From: Pyropia yezoensis
Taxonomy: Eukaryota > Rhodophyta > Bangiophyceae > Bangiales > Bangiaceae
NCBI GenBank assembly: GCA_009829735.1
Contig: CM020619.1
Span: 33,210,283 to 33,274,282 of the forward strand
Reading direction: 5' to 3'
Length of the DNA: 64,000 nt
The position numbers and the translations under genes were made by a program. This document shows, piece after piece, positions 20,126-30,594 of the stretch. Each line of letters begins with the position of its first letter. Within the stretch, counting starts at the first letter, position 1. The notes beneath the pieces were generated by a model, which was not told where the DNA came from, did not search any database, and saw nothing but the letters and a program-made list of their open reading frames with translations.

Positions 20126-23100
20126 TCACGTTGAGGGAGGGCTGTTAGGGTCTATCCCATTCCGGGCACAGTACGCCCGGACCTCCTCAGCGGGAAGGTC
20201 CTCCACATACTCCCACGTATCATCCTTGGCTTTGTAGCCAAACCAACGCACCCTCAACATGAGGCGGTCAGTGTCTTCATCCCATCCGTGGTCGATGAAC
20301 TTATCGAACACGTACTCCTGTGGGCCCTGTTTGGCCGCAGGCAGTGAGGGGAGGCGCCACGATTCCAACGCACGCGCCCAAGCTGGGTCGCCTGCAGGCG
20401 GTGGTGCAACTTTGACCACGTCCTGTCCGTTCACTGTGCGGACCCCATCGTCACTTTCGATGGTGAAGCGCCGCCCATCAGTACGAAGGACCTGGTACGG
20501 TCCCTTCGTCTGGAATACCAGCTTACCCCCAGTTGGGGTGTGCGAGTGTACCAGCACCCAGTCACCCTGCTCGGGGACATGCTTAGCATTGCGCACCTTT
20601 TTGTCAAAGGTACGCTTGTAGCGCTTTTGTGCTTTGTCCATCTCAGCCCTGACTTTAGGGATGAGGTGCTCCAGCCTAGCAGCGAACTCCGCCTTACTCT
20701 CAGTAGGAGTAGGCGTACTGCCACTACCCTCCCCAGTTGGGAGCGACCGCCGCACGGCAATAGACCGCACACGACGGGGGGTCACAAAAGCGAGGGGTAC
20801 TTCCCCTGTAGATGAGTGAACCTGCGAATTGTAGGCAGTAGTAAGGATAGAAATGTATTGGTCCCACGTCTTCACGTGCTCACTCACATAGTGGCGCAGC
20901 TGCCTAACAATAGTTTTGTTGAAGCGCTCCACCTGCCCATTAGTTTGTGGGTGGTAGGGGGTGGCATAGTTTGCCTTAACCCCCAACATATCCAGCACTC
21001 CCTGAAACAGTACAGACGCAAATTGCGGTCCATTGTCCGATAGTGTACTATCTGGGATGCCATACGCGGCAACCCAGTGATCTAGGAAGGCTGACACGAC
21101 CGACATGGCCGTGATCTCTGCCAGTGGGATCGCTCGCGTAAGTTTCGTGAAGCGGTCACAGATGACCAGGAGGTACTGGTTGCCTTCCTCGGTCACTGGC
21201 AGTGGCCCAAGGATGTCCATCGCCAACGCGGCGAAGGGCTCCTTGGCCGGGAACAATAGCATAGCCGTACTAGGCCGCCGTTCCATCAGACGGTTCTGTG
21301 CACAACTTGTGCAGGCAGCCACCCAACTGTAGATGTCCACCACCATGGACGGCCAGTAGTACCTGGTCCTCAGGGTCTGGTACAGTTTACTAGACCCCAG
21401 GTGTCCACCCGTGGGAGCGTTGTGCTCCCTCTCAAGGATACTGTCCTTGAGGGATGCGGGGACGACAAGTTGTTCAGTCCCCTGGAATACCCCCCTCCTC
21501 ATGAGGAGGCCATCATCTCCCAGAAAGAAGCGCGTCTCAACCACCGTATCCAATGTATCCCTCTGCGACTTGCAGAAGGGATCCTCGGCCTGGGCCTTCA
21601 CCACCTCGTCCAGGGACAGGGGCAAGTACTTCTTGTCCAGCTGCTGCTGAAGCAACACACAACCAAGTTGGTCGTAGCTAGCGTCCACATCCAGGATGTA
21701 GTGGCCTCCCAACCTGGGAATTGCCAAGATGGGGGGCTTCAGCAGAAGGTCTCGAAGAGCCTCAAAGGATTCCTGCTCCACCCGACTTGGGGGAGGCAGG
21801 TTCTTCTGTAGCGTTGAGCTCACTAGCTCATTCAACGGCTTCGCCACCTTGGCGAAGCCCTTGGTGAAACGTCGGTACACGTTACACATCCCGAGGAAGC
21901 TCCTCATCTGGGTCTGGGTCCGGGGGTACTGAGCCATACGTATGGCCCTCAAGTTCTTCTCGTTAACACTGAGACGCCCCGGACGGACAACACGTCCCAA
22001 GTATTCCACCTCCTGAGTGACGAGGTGGCACTTACTCGCCTTCAGTGACACACCGGCGTCAGCAAGTAGCTTGAACACCTGGCCAAGATGGCCAATGTGC
22101 TCCTCCGGACTTCGGGAGAACACAATGATGTCGTCTAGGTACACAAGACAGATCTGCCACCGTACTCCGGCCAGAATCATGTCCATAGCGCGCTGGAAAG
22201 TTGCCGGCGCGTTACACAGACCAAACGGTAGGCGCTTGCACTGGTAGGTACCACAGTGACAGGTAAAGGTAGTTTTATGCCTGTCCTCCGGGGCAATGGG
22301 AATTTGCCAGTACCCCGCGTTACAGTCCAGGGTAGAGAACACGTTCGCCTCCCCCAGAGAGTCCAGACAGTCATCCATCCTAGGTAGGGGATAACTGTCC
22401 TTCACCGTGCTCTCGTTGAGCTTACGGTAGTCGATACAAAACCGGGGGGTTCCATCAACTTTGGGGACTATAACCACCGGACTCGCCCACTCGGCGTTGC
22501 TGGCCTCGATCACATCGAGGGCCTCCATGCGAGCAACTTGCTCCTTAACGAGGGCCCTTGAACGGGGTCCTCCCCTATACGGTTGTTGACGTATGGGGGG
22601 TGCACCGGGCTTCAACTCGATCCGGTGTTGGGTAGCTCTCATGAGTCCCAATTGACCATCCCACAACTTGTGATATTGGTCCAAGAGGCGTTCAACTTGA
22701 ACCCTCAACCTGGGGGGAACACCCTCCATGTTCACATGGGGCCGAGGAGAGGTGGCCGACTTGGCTTGATGCTTCTCCTTTCCGGACTTCGGGTCGCTAC
22801 TTGCGCCCGCGTTGAGGGTGACCGCTACTACCGGTCCCTCATGTTGGTCGATATAGCCGAACTTGGCTCCCGACTTGAAGTACTTGGGCGTCGGACTCAG
22901 GTTCATCACCTGGATCCTCCACGGGACTCCGGCTTTGGAGTCCATCGTGCCAAGGGCAACATGCACTTGGTGCTTGCGAGCAAGACGGGGGTTAGGGTGC
23001 ACCAACCCGTTCCCCGAAAAATCAGTTACAACGTCAACGTGCGCCACCGAGTTGGGGGGCAACGTGACCTTGCGGGCTAAACGCAGGGTAGCAGTAAACC

Positions 23101-23710
23101 CTTCCCTCACAGAGCAAACAGGCTTCGACTGTGAGACTGTCACAGGAGCCACAGACTTTCCCTTACCAAGGATGGGGATAGTCTCCCCATTCATCAACTT
23201 GACCCAGTACTCGGGGACACAGATCAATGGCACTTGTGTTACGACATAAGGGGTACCCAGAAGCAGGGGTACCGATATATTCTTAACTACACCATAGGTC
23301 ACGTCGACCTCATGGGTCCCCAACCTAGTTGGTAGGGTCACGGCACCAACGATGGGAAGTACCCCACCATTGATGTCAATCATATGGTCAGCCCTGGACC
23401 TCCAGCGTTGGAGCTTCACCTCCTTTGGTAATAGCGACTTGCGTATCAAGGAGGCTCCTGACCCGGTATCAAGCACGATACGGGCACAACAGGCGCGGCC
23501 GGGGGCTAGTTGCACCCGTCCAGCCACCTGGAAGTTCTCACCCGTCAGCACCGCGATGACCCGACGTGAGTTTACGTTCTTGGGGAGTCCTACCCGAGGT
23601 GGGCGGACTCCCTTAGGTCGCCGCAGTATCCGGCACGGTTGGTTCGTCCTCCTGGCCCACTTGGCCGAGGCTGCCGTTGTGAGCTTCGGACGGCCAGCTC
23701 CAACGGTCAT
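20126..23710 (-). CDS. A1 pol: protease, reverse transcriptase, integrase, chromodomain
   Basis: Aspartic protease VLDTGSGASLIRK; reverse transcriptase FCIDYRKLN, CNAGYWQIP and YLDDIIVFS; integrase with HLGSSKLYQTLRTRYYWP and the CTSCAQN zinc-binding pair, AMDILGPLPVTEEGN, LSDNGPQF and YHPQTNGQVERFNKTI (the D, D and E of the catalytic triad); and a C-terminal chromodomain with LRVRWFGYKAKDDTWEYVEDL. The chromodomain places it among chromoviruses, which use it to direct integration to marked chromatin. The ATG at 23710 overlaps the gag stop as ATGA. Domain identity is certain. Confidence 0.9.
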   Translation of the reverse strand: MTVGAGRPKLTTAASAKWARRTNQPCRILRRPKGVRPPRVGLPKNVNSRRVIAVLTGENFQVAGRVQLAPGRACCARIVLDTGSGASLIRKSLLPKEVKLQRWRSRADHMIDINGGVLPIVGAVTLPTRLGTHEVDVTYGVVKNISVPLLLGTPYVVTQVPLICVPEYWVKLMNGETIPILGKGKSVAPVTVSQSKPVCSVREGFTATLRLARKVTLPPNSVAHVDVVTDFSGNGLVHPNPRLARKHQVHVALGTMDSKAGVPWRIQVMNLSPTPKYFKSGAKFGYIDQHEGPVVAVTLNAGASSDPKSGKEKHQAKSATSPRPHVNMEGVPPRLRVQVERLLDQYHKLWDGQLGLMRATQHRIELKPGAPPIRQQPYRGGPRSRALVKEQVARMEALDVIEASNAEWASPVVIVPKVDGTPRFCIDYRKLNESTVKDSYPLPRMDDCLDSLGEANVFSTLDCNAGYWQIPIAPEDRHKTTFTCHCGTYQCKRLPFGLCNAPATFQRAMDMILAGVRWQICLVYLDDIIVFSRSPEEHIGHLGQVFKLLADAGVSLKASKCHLVTQEVEYLGRVVRPGRLSVNEKNLRAIRMAQYPRTQTQMRSFLGMCNVYRRFTKGFAKVAKPLNELVSSTLQKNLPPPSRVEQESFEALRDLLLKPPILAIPRLGGHYILDVDASYDQLGCVLLQQQLDKKYLPLSLDEVVKAQAEDPFCKSQRDTLDTVVETRFFLGDDGLLMRRGVFQGTEQLVVPASLKDSILEREHNAPTGGHLGSSKLYQTLRTRYYWPSMVVDIYSWVAACTSCAQNRLMERRPSTAMLLFPAKEPFAALAMDILGPLPVTEEGNQYLLVICDRFTKLTRAIPLAEITAMSVVSAFLDHWVAAYGIPDSTLSDNGPQFASVLFQGVLDMLGVKANYATPYHPQTNGQVERFNKTIVRQLRHYVSEHVKTWDQYISILTTAYNSQVHSSTGEVPLAFVTPRRVRSIAVRRSLPTGEGSGSTPTPTESKAEFAARLEHLIPKVRAEMDKAQKRYKRTFDKKVRNAKHVPEQGDWVLVHSHTPTGGKLVFQTKGPYQVLRTDGRRFTIESDDGVRTVNGQDVVKVAPPPAGDPAWARALESWRLPSLPAAKQGPQEYVFDKFIDHGWDEDTDRLMLRVRWFGYKAKDDTWEYVEDLPAEEVRAYCARNGIDPNSPPST

Positions 23711-25653
23711 TCGCTTCCCGCCGACTTGGCGTCCGAATCTGAGGGCGGGGAGGAAGACGACGAGTCCGAGGACGACGTGTCCGCCTCCTCCGCCAAGGGT
23801 GTGGCGACCGCGACGACCGGTCGAGACCAACCCTCGCGGCGTGAACGTACTTCGCTCGTGGCCGACTTCTTACTCGCATTCCTAACAAGTTGTTGGATGC
23901 GTTTACTCAACTTGGGGCAGTCATATGCCCAGTGTCCATCGGAGTTGCAGTTCCAACACCGATGGTCAGTTCCCGGAGGGGTCTTCCCAACTGGGGAAGA
24001 CGAAGATGTACCCTGGGACGTTCCCACGGCAGCTACCACCCTCTCCTTGCGGATTCGGCGTGCCTCTCTCAACTCTCTGGCCTGGCGCGCCTCCTCCCGT
24101 TCCTTGGCCAACTCGGCCTGACGCTCCTGGCGTTGTTCCTCCCGCAACTTGCGGTAGGCCTCGCCTCTGCGATAGGCGAACCTGGCCAACTCGGCCAGGG
24201 TCGCCCGGGCAGTGTTATGCTCCCGGGTCTCCATCCGGACTGACCAATGGAGTCCCTCCACAAACCGACTCTTCACCACAGCTTGTGGATGAAGAAACCC
24301 ACAAAGATTGTTGAGCTTACGGACTCGCTCCGCAAAGGACAACTCGTCCTCCGCCTCTTCCTGATGGGCTTGCGTAAACTCCTCGACTTGAGAAGCCAAC
24401 GCTGCCTCATCAACCATGGCTCTCAACAACCAGTTGACGAGCTCCAAATAGGACGTCACCTCCCCAGCGCCTCCACTTGAGGAGCTGGGCATGACGGACA
24501 TAAGTTCTGTCCGCAGGTCTCCCTTCGTAAACTCCTGTAGCATGTAGAAAGCCATGCCTTCACTTATGGCATTGTCGTCACAGGCTTTTGTGAAACGACG
24601 TAGGAACTCAAAGACACGGAGGGGGGGAGGTCCATCCCACTCCGCTCTGTGCCCAAAAGAATGAAGTGCATTCTTCTTGGCACGGCCCATAGCTCGGGCC
24701 TGAATAGGACCATACGCCACCGACTTGTTGTGGAGGGCGTAGGTCTCACAGTCAAAGATCCGCTGGTAGACCGGGTTGGCTACCTGAATCTTGGGCGGCA
24801 CCTCACGTTGAGGGAACAGCCGCTTTGGCACTGGGGTAAGTCCACCCTCAGTGCCTGTAGTCTGGTACGGCGAGCTTGGTGTAGCCGCCGGCGTTTCCGA
24901 GGGGAACTCCCCCGTGAAGGGCGTACGCCCCACCGCGTATGGTGTGGCTCCCTCGTTGGGAGTCACAGGTGTCGCCCCCAGTTCGGGGCGACCCGAGGTA
25001 GGCGTCAGGAGAGATTCCCCCTGCGCCTGTGGGCTCGAAAGCCCCAATCCGGTCTGGACATTAAGGCCATCTGGCAAACTCGCCACAATCTGATTCAGAA
25101 TAGTATTCGTCATCGTGACCACCAGGTCCGGCAAAGTCTGCCGCAACACATTGGTCGCCTCCCGACGGACAGTTTCCGCGAGGAGGGGATTGACGACTCC
25201 AGTTGAGTCTCAGTCCGCCTCCGGGAGTCCACCTGAGGGGTAAGCACGTTCCTCAGGGGTCTCAACCGGGGGCATGGGCGCGAGCCCATCGCCGACCTAC
25301 GGAGGTCCGCCGTCCTCCGAAAGCCTAGTTGGCGACAGCTCCGAGCCAAAGTTGGCTCCACCCCGAGTGGAACCCGCGAGGACAGTCCTCACCCCTTGGG
25401 ACGTTCCCGTTGAGTATACCACACGGTGGCCAGACTTCGGCCCACCCACATCAGAAGTGTCACCCGAGTGAACTCCCGACTGAGTCGGGGTGGCCTGTTG
25501 CCCGCCCGCACTTCCAGTCCTGCTGGCTTGAGGGACCTCTAGTCCCTCTGCGACCCCAGGTAAACCCACCTGTGTCTCACCAGTATTCAAAGGCACTGAA
25601 GTACGTGCGTCACCCGTGTACTCCCCGGACGACGGGGGGTCCGAGCTAGCCAT
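23707..25653 (-). CDS. A1 gag region with CCHC zinc knuckle
   Basis: Capsid/nucleocapsid region. An N-terminal Ser/Thr/Gly/Pro-rich part starts at the ATG at 25653. The capsid-like helical core contains VFEFLRRFTKAC and LNNLCGFLHP. A charged helix rich in Glu, Arg and Ala (about 24200-24080) is followed by the zinc knuckle CWNCNSDGHWAYDC and a Ser/Asp-rich tail. It is broken in about one place. Confidence 0.8.
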
Positions 25654-25733
25654 GTTGGCTGACGATCCGTATGACACGGTCCAAGACCACCGGTCCTCTA
25701 AGACAGAGGACCCCCTACACCCAGGCGCACCCG

Positions 25734-25750
25734 GAGGTAAAGTTTACCTC
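25734..25750 (-). repeat. 17-bp palindrome beside the A1 PBS
   Basis: GAGGTAAA-G-TTTACCTC is a perfect inverted repeat placed one base from the primer-binding site. The equivalent is kept beside the PBS in A3, and B has a different hairpin in the same place. Confidence 0.75.
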
Positions 25751-25751
25751 T

Positions 25752-25770
25752 GTCCCCTGCTGCTCCACCA
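25752..25770 (-). other. A1 primer-binding site
   Basis: The minus strand reads TGGTGGAGCAGCAGGGGAC two bases after the 5' LTR. Starting with TGG it is complementary to a tRNA 3' end (...CTGCTCC-A-CCA). The same 19 nt occur in family B. The tRNA species is not identified. Confidence 0.8.
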
Positions 25771-25772
25771 AA

Positions 25773-26241
25773 TGTGGCAAAAACCACAAGCACACACGGC
25801 ACCCAAGTTGGGGCGGTGTGCCAGGGCTGCCTCCCGTGTCGGGGGAACCGGAAGAAGTGCAAGTCGCACACACTCTGTCCCTGTTGTGGGGCAAACCCCC
25901 CACGGACAAACAAGAGGATGGTATGTGGTCCAACAGTTTCTTGGTCGGGACGGGGACGCAGGGCCAAGCCCCGCTGTCCCTCCCCTTATCCCCCCAGGGT
26001 CCACTCAGAATCTCGCCACTCAGAATCTCCCACCCCAGCACCTGCCCACCGGGCCACACGAAAATTCAAGACGATAAATGCAGAAAACCCTCAAATCCAA
26101 GTTGGATTTACTACTAAGCTAACTATCCCAAACTTAGGGAATATGGACCCAAATGCAGGGGGAGGAACGGATCAGGCTAGTGGCCTGCCGCCCCTTGCAT
26201 GGCACGTGTTGCCCCCCTACCTGGGGGTCAATACTGCCACA
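25773..26241 (-). repeat. A1 5' LTR (469 bp)
   Basis: Begins TGTGGCA and ends TGCCACA; near-identical to 17263-17731. Contains the element's promoter and polyadenylation regions by family knowledge. Confidence 0.92.
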
Positions 26242-26375
26242 AAGATCTGTGACCAATGACTTTTCATTGCCTATAGTTGCACTTTAGGGCACATGGCTCA
26301 GTGTGTGGGGGAAATGCCAATGGCTCGTGGTTCTTGTCATACGCGCAACGCCCATGCCGGGGGAGCTGGGAGTGC

Positions 26376-28680
26376 TCACAAAGGGGCTAGCGGGCGTGCG
26401 GGGGAAGCCGTGCGGGTGGCCGCCGCCGTGTCGGCGGCGTCGCCGCGGCCGCCGTCGTCGGCCGCCGACGCCTCCGCCGCACCGCATGGCGGCAGGTACT
26501 GCCGCACGGCCTTCCCCCAACGCATGGTCGTGCCGGGGGGGGCCTTACCGTCGGCCGCCGTGTCGAAGGCCGGCGGCGCGGCAAGCGGAGGCGGCGTGGT
26601 ACCCCCGCGGGCGGGCGGGTGCCGGCCAGTGGTACTGGCGGGGCCCCGCGGAGGTAAGGACGCTGCCGGTGCGGGTGCGGCGGCAGCCGCCGCCGCACCG
26701 CCGCGACCCGGTGTAAATGGGACCAGGGTGGGCTGAGGGGGGGCAGCGTTAAGCTCTCCCTCCTCCCCCCTCCGCGCGGCCCCCCCCCATACCCTGTGGC
26801 ACCTGGCGGAGGCGTGGGAGGGAGGCACTGCCCCCGAGCCTCACCTCCGCCGCGTCACGTCGACGCCCCCCCCTCGCCCGCGCTTGGGCCCCGGGGGTGC
26901 GTTCCCGGCGTGGAGAGAGGGGGGGGCGCTTGCCCCCTTCCCCCGGCCCCCCCCGGCCCGCCATGGGCGCCGCCGCCTGCGCCCGCCATCTTGTCGCCCG
27001 CGGTCGCCGCCGCCGTGCGGTACTTGGCGGCGGGCGGCCCGCTACCGTCGGCGCCCTCCTCGGTCAGCGCCGGGCCGCCGCCGCCGCCGTCGTCGCCGCT
27101 CTCACCGGCACCCCCGGCGCCGTCGCTGGGCGCCGGGCCGTCGGCGGGCGACAGCGGGGGCGGCGCCCAGGCGCCACCGCCACCGCCGCCACCCCCGCCA
27201 CGAGCGGCACGGGGGGGCCACCGGCGCCGCCGCCACTGCCGCCGGCACCGCCTCCGGCCGCCGTGCCGGAACGGCCACCAGCGGCGCCGCCGCCAGCGCC
27301 AGCGCCACTGCCACCTGCAGGGCCGCCGCCACCACCAGCGTCCCCCCCAACCGCACCGCCCTACCAGCCCCAGCAGCACTGCCCCCCCCACCAGCGGCAC
27401 GCACACCTCGGCATGACCCACCAGCACCCCTCCCACAAGGAGACGGTCCGCCTCCGGCAGCAGCCGGGCCGCCATTACCGGTACCTCACATGCCAGGGAC
27501 GGCCGACGCCGCGACGCCCCGCCCAGAAGCCCCGCGGCGGCCCCCGCCGCCCAGCTGCGACTATCCCCACCCGAAGGCCGTACTGAAGAACCCACAGCCG
27601 CCTCCGGGGCGTCAGCCGCCCCGGAAGCCGCCGCGGGAGCCCCATAAGCGAAAAGGAGGGCAGACGGGGGCCGCCCACCAGCGGCATTCGTCCCCCCACC
27701 GCCGCGCCCAAGCAGTCCCACCGGCCCCGCCGCGCACGAAAGGGTAGAGGGGGGCGGGGCCAAGCCAGCCCCGCCGCCCTCGGAGGATGAACTCCTCTGG
27801 GGCGCCCCTGGTGGAGCGCCCAACACCGACGCTTCGCGCCCCGCGGAAGCGCCTACCCCCCAAAACGGCGCAGAAGCGCGCGACAGAACCGAAAGATCAG
27901 GTGGCGACACATGGTTTTCACCATATGCCGCCACCTGATTGGCCCATTGTCGGGCGGTGGGAGGGGGGCTCGCGGGGGGGGGGTGTGTGTGTGTAGAATG
28001 AGGGGAGAGGCGGGAGGGGAGGGGTGGGGTGGGTGAGGTGGGTGGAGGTGGTGGTGGTTTGGTGGAAGATGGGGGGGGCGGGGAGTGGGGGGGGGGAGGA
28101 AAGTCGGGGCGGGACGGGAGGAAGGGGCGGGGGGGGGTGGAGGGCGAGCAGGTGCCACGGGGGGGCTGCTCGCGGTGGGACGGTTGATGACGAGCGGGGG
28201 TGGCGGGAAGGGCCGCCGTGCTGCGGCGGCGTGGGCGGCCCGGCCCGCGTGCACGGGGGGGGGAAGGAGGGGCGGCAGGGTGCGGCGGGGGGCGCCAGCC
28301 TCCCCGTCGGCCTCGACCCCCCCCCCCAACGACCACCCCCCCCCCCTCCCCCCCCCTCCTCTTTCAACCCCCCCCAGCCACTCAACTCACTCCCTCGCCC
28401 CCCCCCCCCCCCCCCCCTCGCTGTCCACCGGGCGGCCACTCCACGCCCGACCGCCGCCACGGCTCCCGCCGCGCCGCCGGCGAGCCCGGCCGTCGCGACC
28501 GCCGTGCCGCCCTTGTCCGCCGTCGCCGGGAGGATGTCGAGCTCGGCGGCCGTCGCCGCCGCCGCGTCCGCCATCAGCTGCTTGTCGCCACCCACGTCCA
28601 TGGCGACAACGGCCGGCCCGTTGCCGGCCCCGGCCGCCATTGCGGCCACGCCGCGGCCGTCCGACAGTTCGCCATTTGAT
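26376..28680. repeat. Extremely GC-rich low-complexity tract
   Basis: CCG/CGG trinucleotide-like sequence with long G runs (28060-28145) and C runs (28315-28425, up to about 20 in a row). It produces long overlapping open frames on both strands (for example minus 26855-28336) made of Pro, Gly, Ala and Arg. None shows a domain. A short GT run lies at 27986-27995. A host gene with low-complexity exons could be hidden here, but I cannot support one. Confidence 0.55.
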
Positions 28681-28835
28681 GCCAAGAAACGTCGCTGGGC
28701 GAGCCAATGCCCTCACATCGCCCAAAAAAGCAGGTTGAAAACAGAAAAACGATGCGATGTCAGTACAAGAAAAAAATCCCAGCATCTTGCTGTTCCAGGG
28801 TGAAACAGAGAAAAGCAATGATAAGGAAGCAGATG

Positions 28836-29954
28836 TCAAGGCGGCCCCAGCTGACCGGGAAGGGCCGGAAACACGTCCTCCAATGGCATCCCCTCCCCAG
28901 TCATCTCGGGGAGGTTTCGCAGGACCTGCCGTCGCGCCTCGCGATAATGGCCTCGTATCGATGACAAAGAAATGGAAGAAAATGCGAGAACATGAGCAAT
29001 ACGATCCGGCAACAGCGGATGCCAATACACCAAGCTGCGCAATCCATGCTTGTAGTCCTTAAAAACAGGCTCTATGGCAGAGAAGTCGGGTGAGTAAGGG
29101 GAGAGACGGATAAAAGCGACCCCAATCACCGCGAAAATCTCATCCGCAAACGCAGTGTGAACAGAGGCGTTATCGTATACCACCACGCAGTCACTGGGCT
29201 GCTCTGACCAAGGCAAGCCAGGGTGATACACATTCATTCTCCGCACAAGGCTGGTGCAAAACAAAACAAAATCATCACCATTCAATGCGGGGGGTACCTC
29301 GTCAACAAAGAGCTCCAAAATACAACGAGTATACGATATGGCCACCGTGGAAGAGAAGCGCACGCGGGCCCGAGGGTCCGGCGAGAGCGCTTCCAGTGGT
29401 CGACCAATGGGCGCCCAGCCGCGCCGGCGCACCATGGCCTGACCAGCCGCGTGCGTTTCGTCGAGGACGACGATGCAGCGATCTGGGACTTGACGGTACA
29501 GCCGACAAAAAGCCACCCTCAACTCCTGCGACCTGTCCAGCGCCAGTCGCTCCACCTGCTTCACCGAAAATCCGATCTTGTTCAGCATTCGAGACAGAGT
29601 GCTTGTCGACACTGGCCAGCTCTGCTCCCAGCCAGGCAGGCCCGCCAGCTTCCCAAATATTGCCTCTTTTTCCCGAAGAAACATTTCTGGGTGGGTGCGC
29701 ACAAGGGTGTTGAGCGCCGCCAAAAACTCTGGATTGAAGACCGCGGCGTCCGCATGCGCGTTGTGGATGACATCATTGTTCCACGGGGAGCCGTGGCACT
29801 CAAAATTGGCCCACCACTGCTTCGCAGCTGCAAGACTGCACCCGACGTGCTCCAAAATGGACGCCCATGATTTTCCTTGGCGCCGGTTCTCGATGACCTG
29901 CCATCGGATAGCAAAAGGGTACATGGTTGTGTAGAGGAGGAAGGCTGCACGCAT
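28836..29954 (-). CDS. IS630/Tc1-like DDE transposase (DDE_3)
   Basis: Intact single-exon frame of about 372 residues from the ATG at 29954; the frame is open further upstream without another ATG. The N terminus carries a helix-turn-helix region (AIRWQVIENRRQGKSWASIL, LAAAKQWWANF) followed by a second segment with STLSRMLNKIGFSVK. The catalytic core shows VVLDETHAAG (first Asp), WAPIGRP, CVVVYDNASVHTAF (second Asp) and LSPYSPDFSAIEPVFKDYKHG (final acidic residue). This order is that of the DDE_3 superfamily which cuts at TA dinucleotides. I could not find inverted repeats flanking it, so it is either immobile or domesticated, or its ends lie in the GC-rich tract. It differs from the decayed copy at 2113-3091, belonging to another subgroup. 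Confidence 0.8.
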   Translation of the reverse strand: MRAAFLLYTTMYPFAIRWQVIENRRQGKSWASILEHVGCSLAAAKQWWANFECHGSPWNNDVIHNAHADAAVFNPEFLAALNTLVRTHPEMFLREKEAIFGKLAGLPGWEQSWPVSTSTLSRMLNKIGFSVKQVERLALDRSQELRVAFCRLYRQVPDRCIVVLDETHAAGQAMVRRRGWAPIGRPLEALSPDPRARVRFSSTVAISYTRCILELFVDEVPPALNGDDFVLFCTSLVRRMNVYHPGLPWSEQPSDCVVVYDNASVHTAFADEIFAVIGVAFIRLSPYSPDFSAIEPVFKDYKHGLRSLVYWHPLLPDRIAHVLAFSSISLSSIRGHYREARRQVLRNLPEMTGEGMPLEDVFPALPGQLGPP

Positions 29955-30594
29955 CAGCGCCGACACCCAATGTTCACAAGTCGACTTGGTCTGGCGACTT
30001 GGCCTGGAACCGGCCACGACCGCCGGCGACCGAACTGGACATACTACGGATATTTTTCAAATTCCATAATTACCGAAATATATAGCGACAAAATGTTAAT
30101 ATATTTCGATAACCGTCGCTTAATGGCGCGCTCGTCCCAGCGCGCGGTTCAGCAGAGGCTGTGCTGCATCTCACGGGATCCGACGTCCAACCAGAAGTAA
30201 GTACTCTTCCTGGGTAATCACGAAGGGCTCCGTGGAAGGACAAACCGGCCACGCGATAGCCACGAAATGAAGCCTCCCGCTTACAGACAGAGTGGAATCA
30301 CGTCAGGCTAAGAAAGGCCCTTGCGGCCGTTCACTTCGCAGCCTGCCCCAGCGCCGCCTAGAGACGCGGCAGAAGCGGGTCGCGCGAGCCCAGCGCCGTA
30401 GATTTTTGGATGCAAACACGCATTTCGGGCCCAAGTAGCGAATCAGCACCGGGGAGACTGGAGCGACGAGGAATTCTTTGCGTCTGGCTGCATTTTCTTC
30501 GCGCTTACTTCGTTCCAAAAGCATGTACATGCGTACATTGGCCAGAAGAGATTTATATAGTTTTTTTATTAGTACCAGTGAAGGACTGAGGAGT
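29955..30594. other. 5' flank of the transposase; no other gene
   Basis: AT-rich sequence at 30040-30125 contains a 10-bp hairpin. The rest (30130-30590) holds short unremarkable frames. Confidence 0.4.
30074..30108. repeat. 10-bp inverted repeat upstream of the transposase
   Basis: CGAAATATAT (30074-30083) and ATATATTTCG (30099-30108) pair perfectly around a 15-nt loop. It lies about 120 bp upstream of the transposase start and may be a terminal or subterminal site of the element. Confidence 0.6.

Larger units (their letters stand above)
17263..26241 (-). mobile_element. LTR retrotransposon A1, Ty3/gypsy chromovirus with antisense ORF
   Basis: A full-length element of 8979 bp coding on the minus strand: 5' LTR (25773-26241), PBS, gag, pol with protease, reverse transcriptase, integrase and C-terminal chromodomain, then an open frame on the opposite strand, a polypurine tract and the 3' LTR (17263-17731). 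The two 469-bp LTRs differ at about two positions that I can see, so it inserted recently. It looks nearly whole, with a few breaks. The flanking pentamers AAAAT and AAGAT differ at one position and may be the target duplication. The element lies 119 bp downstream of the Cys-rich gene, in a T-rich tract. Confidence 0.9.

Noticed and set aside
26855-28336. 493-codon open frame on minus in the GC-rich tract
   Set aside because: Built of Pro, Gly, Ala and Arg runs, with equally long frames on the other strand. Open because GC-rich sequence lacks stop codons; no domain or codon signal.
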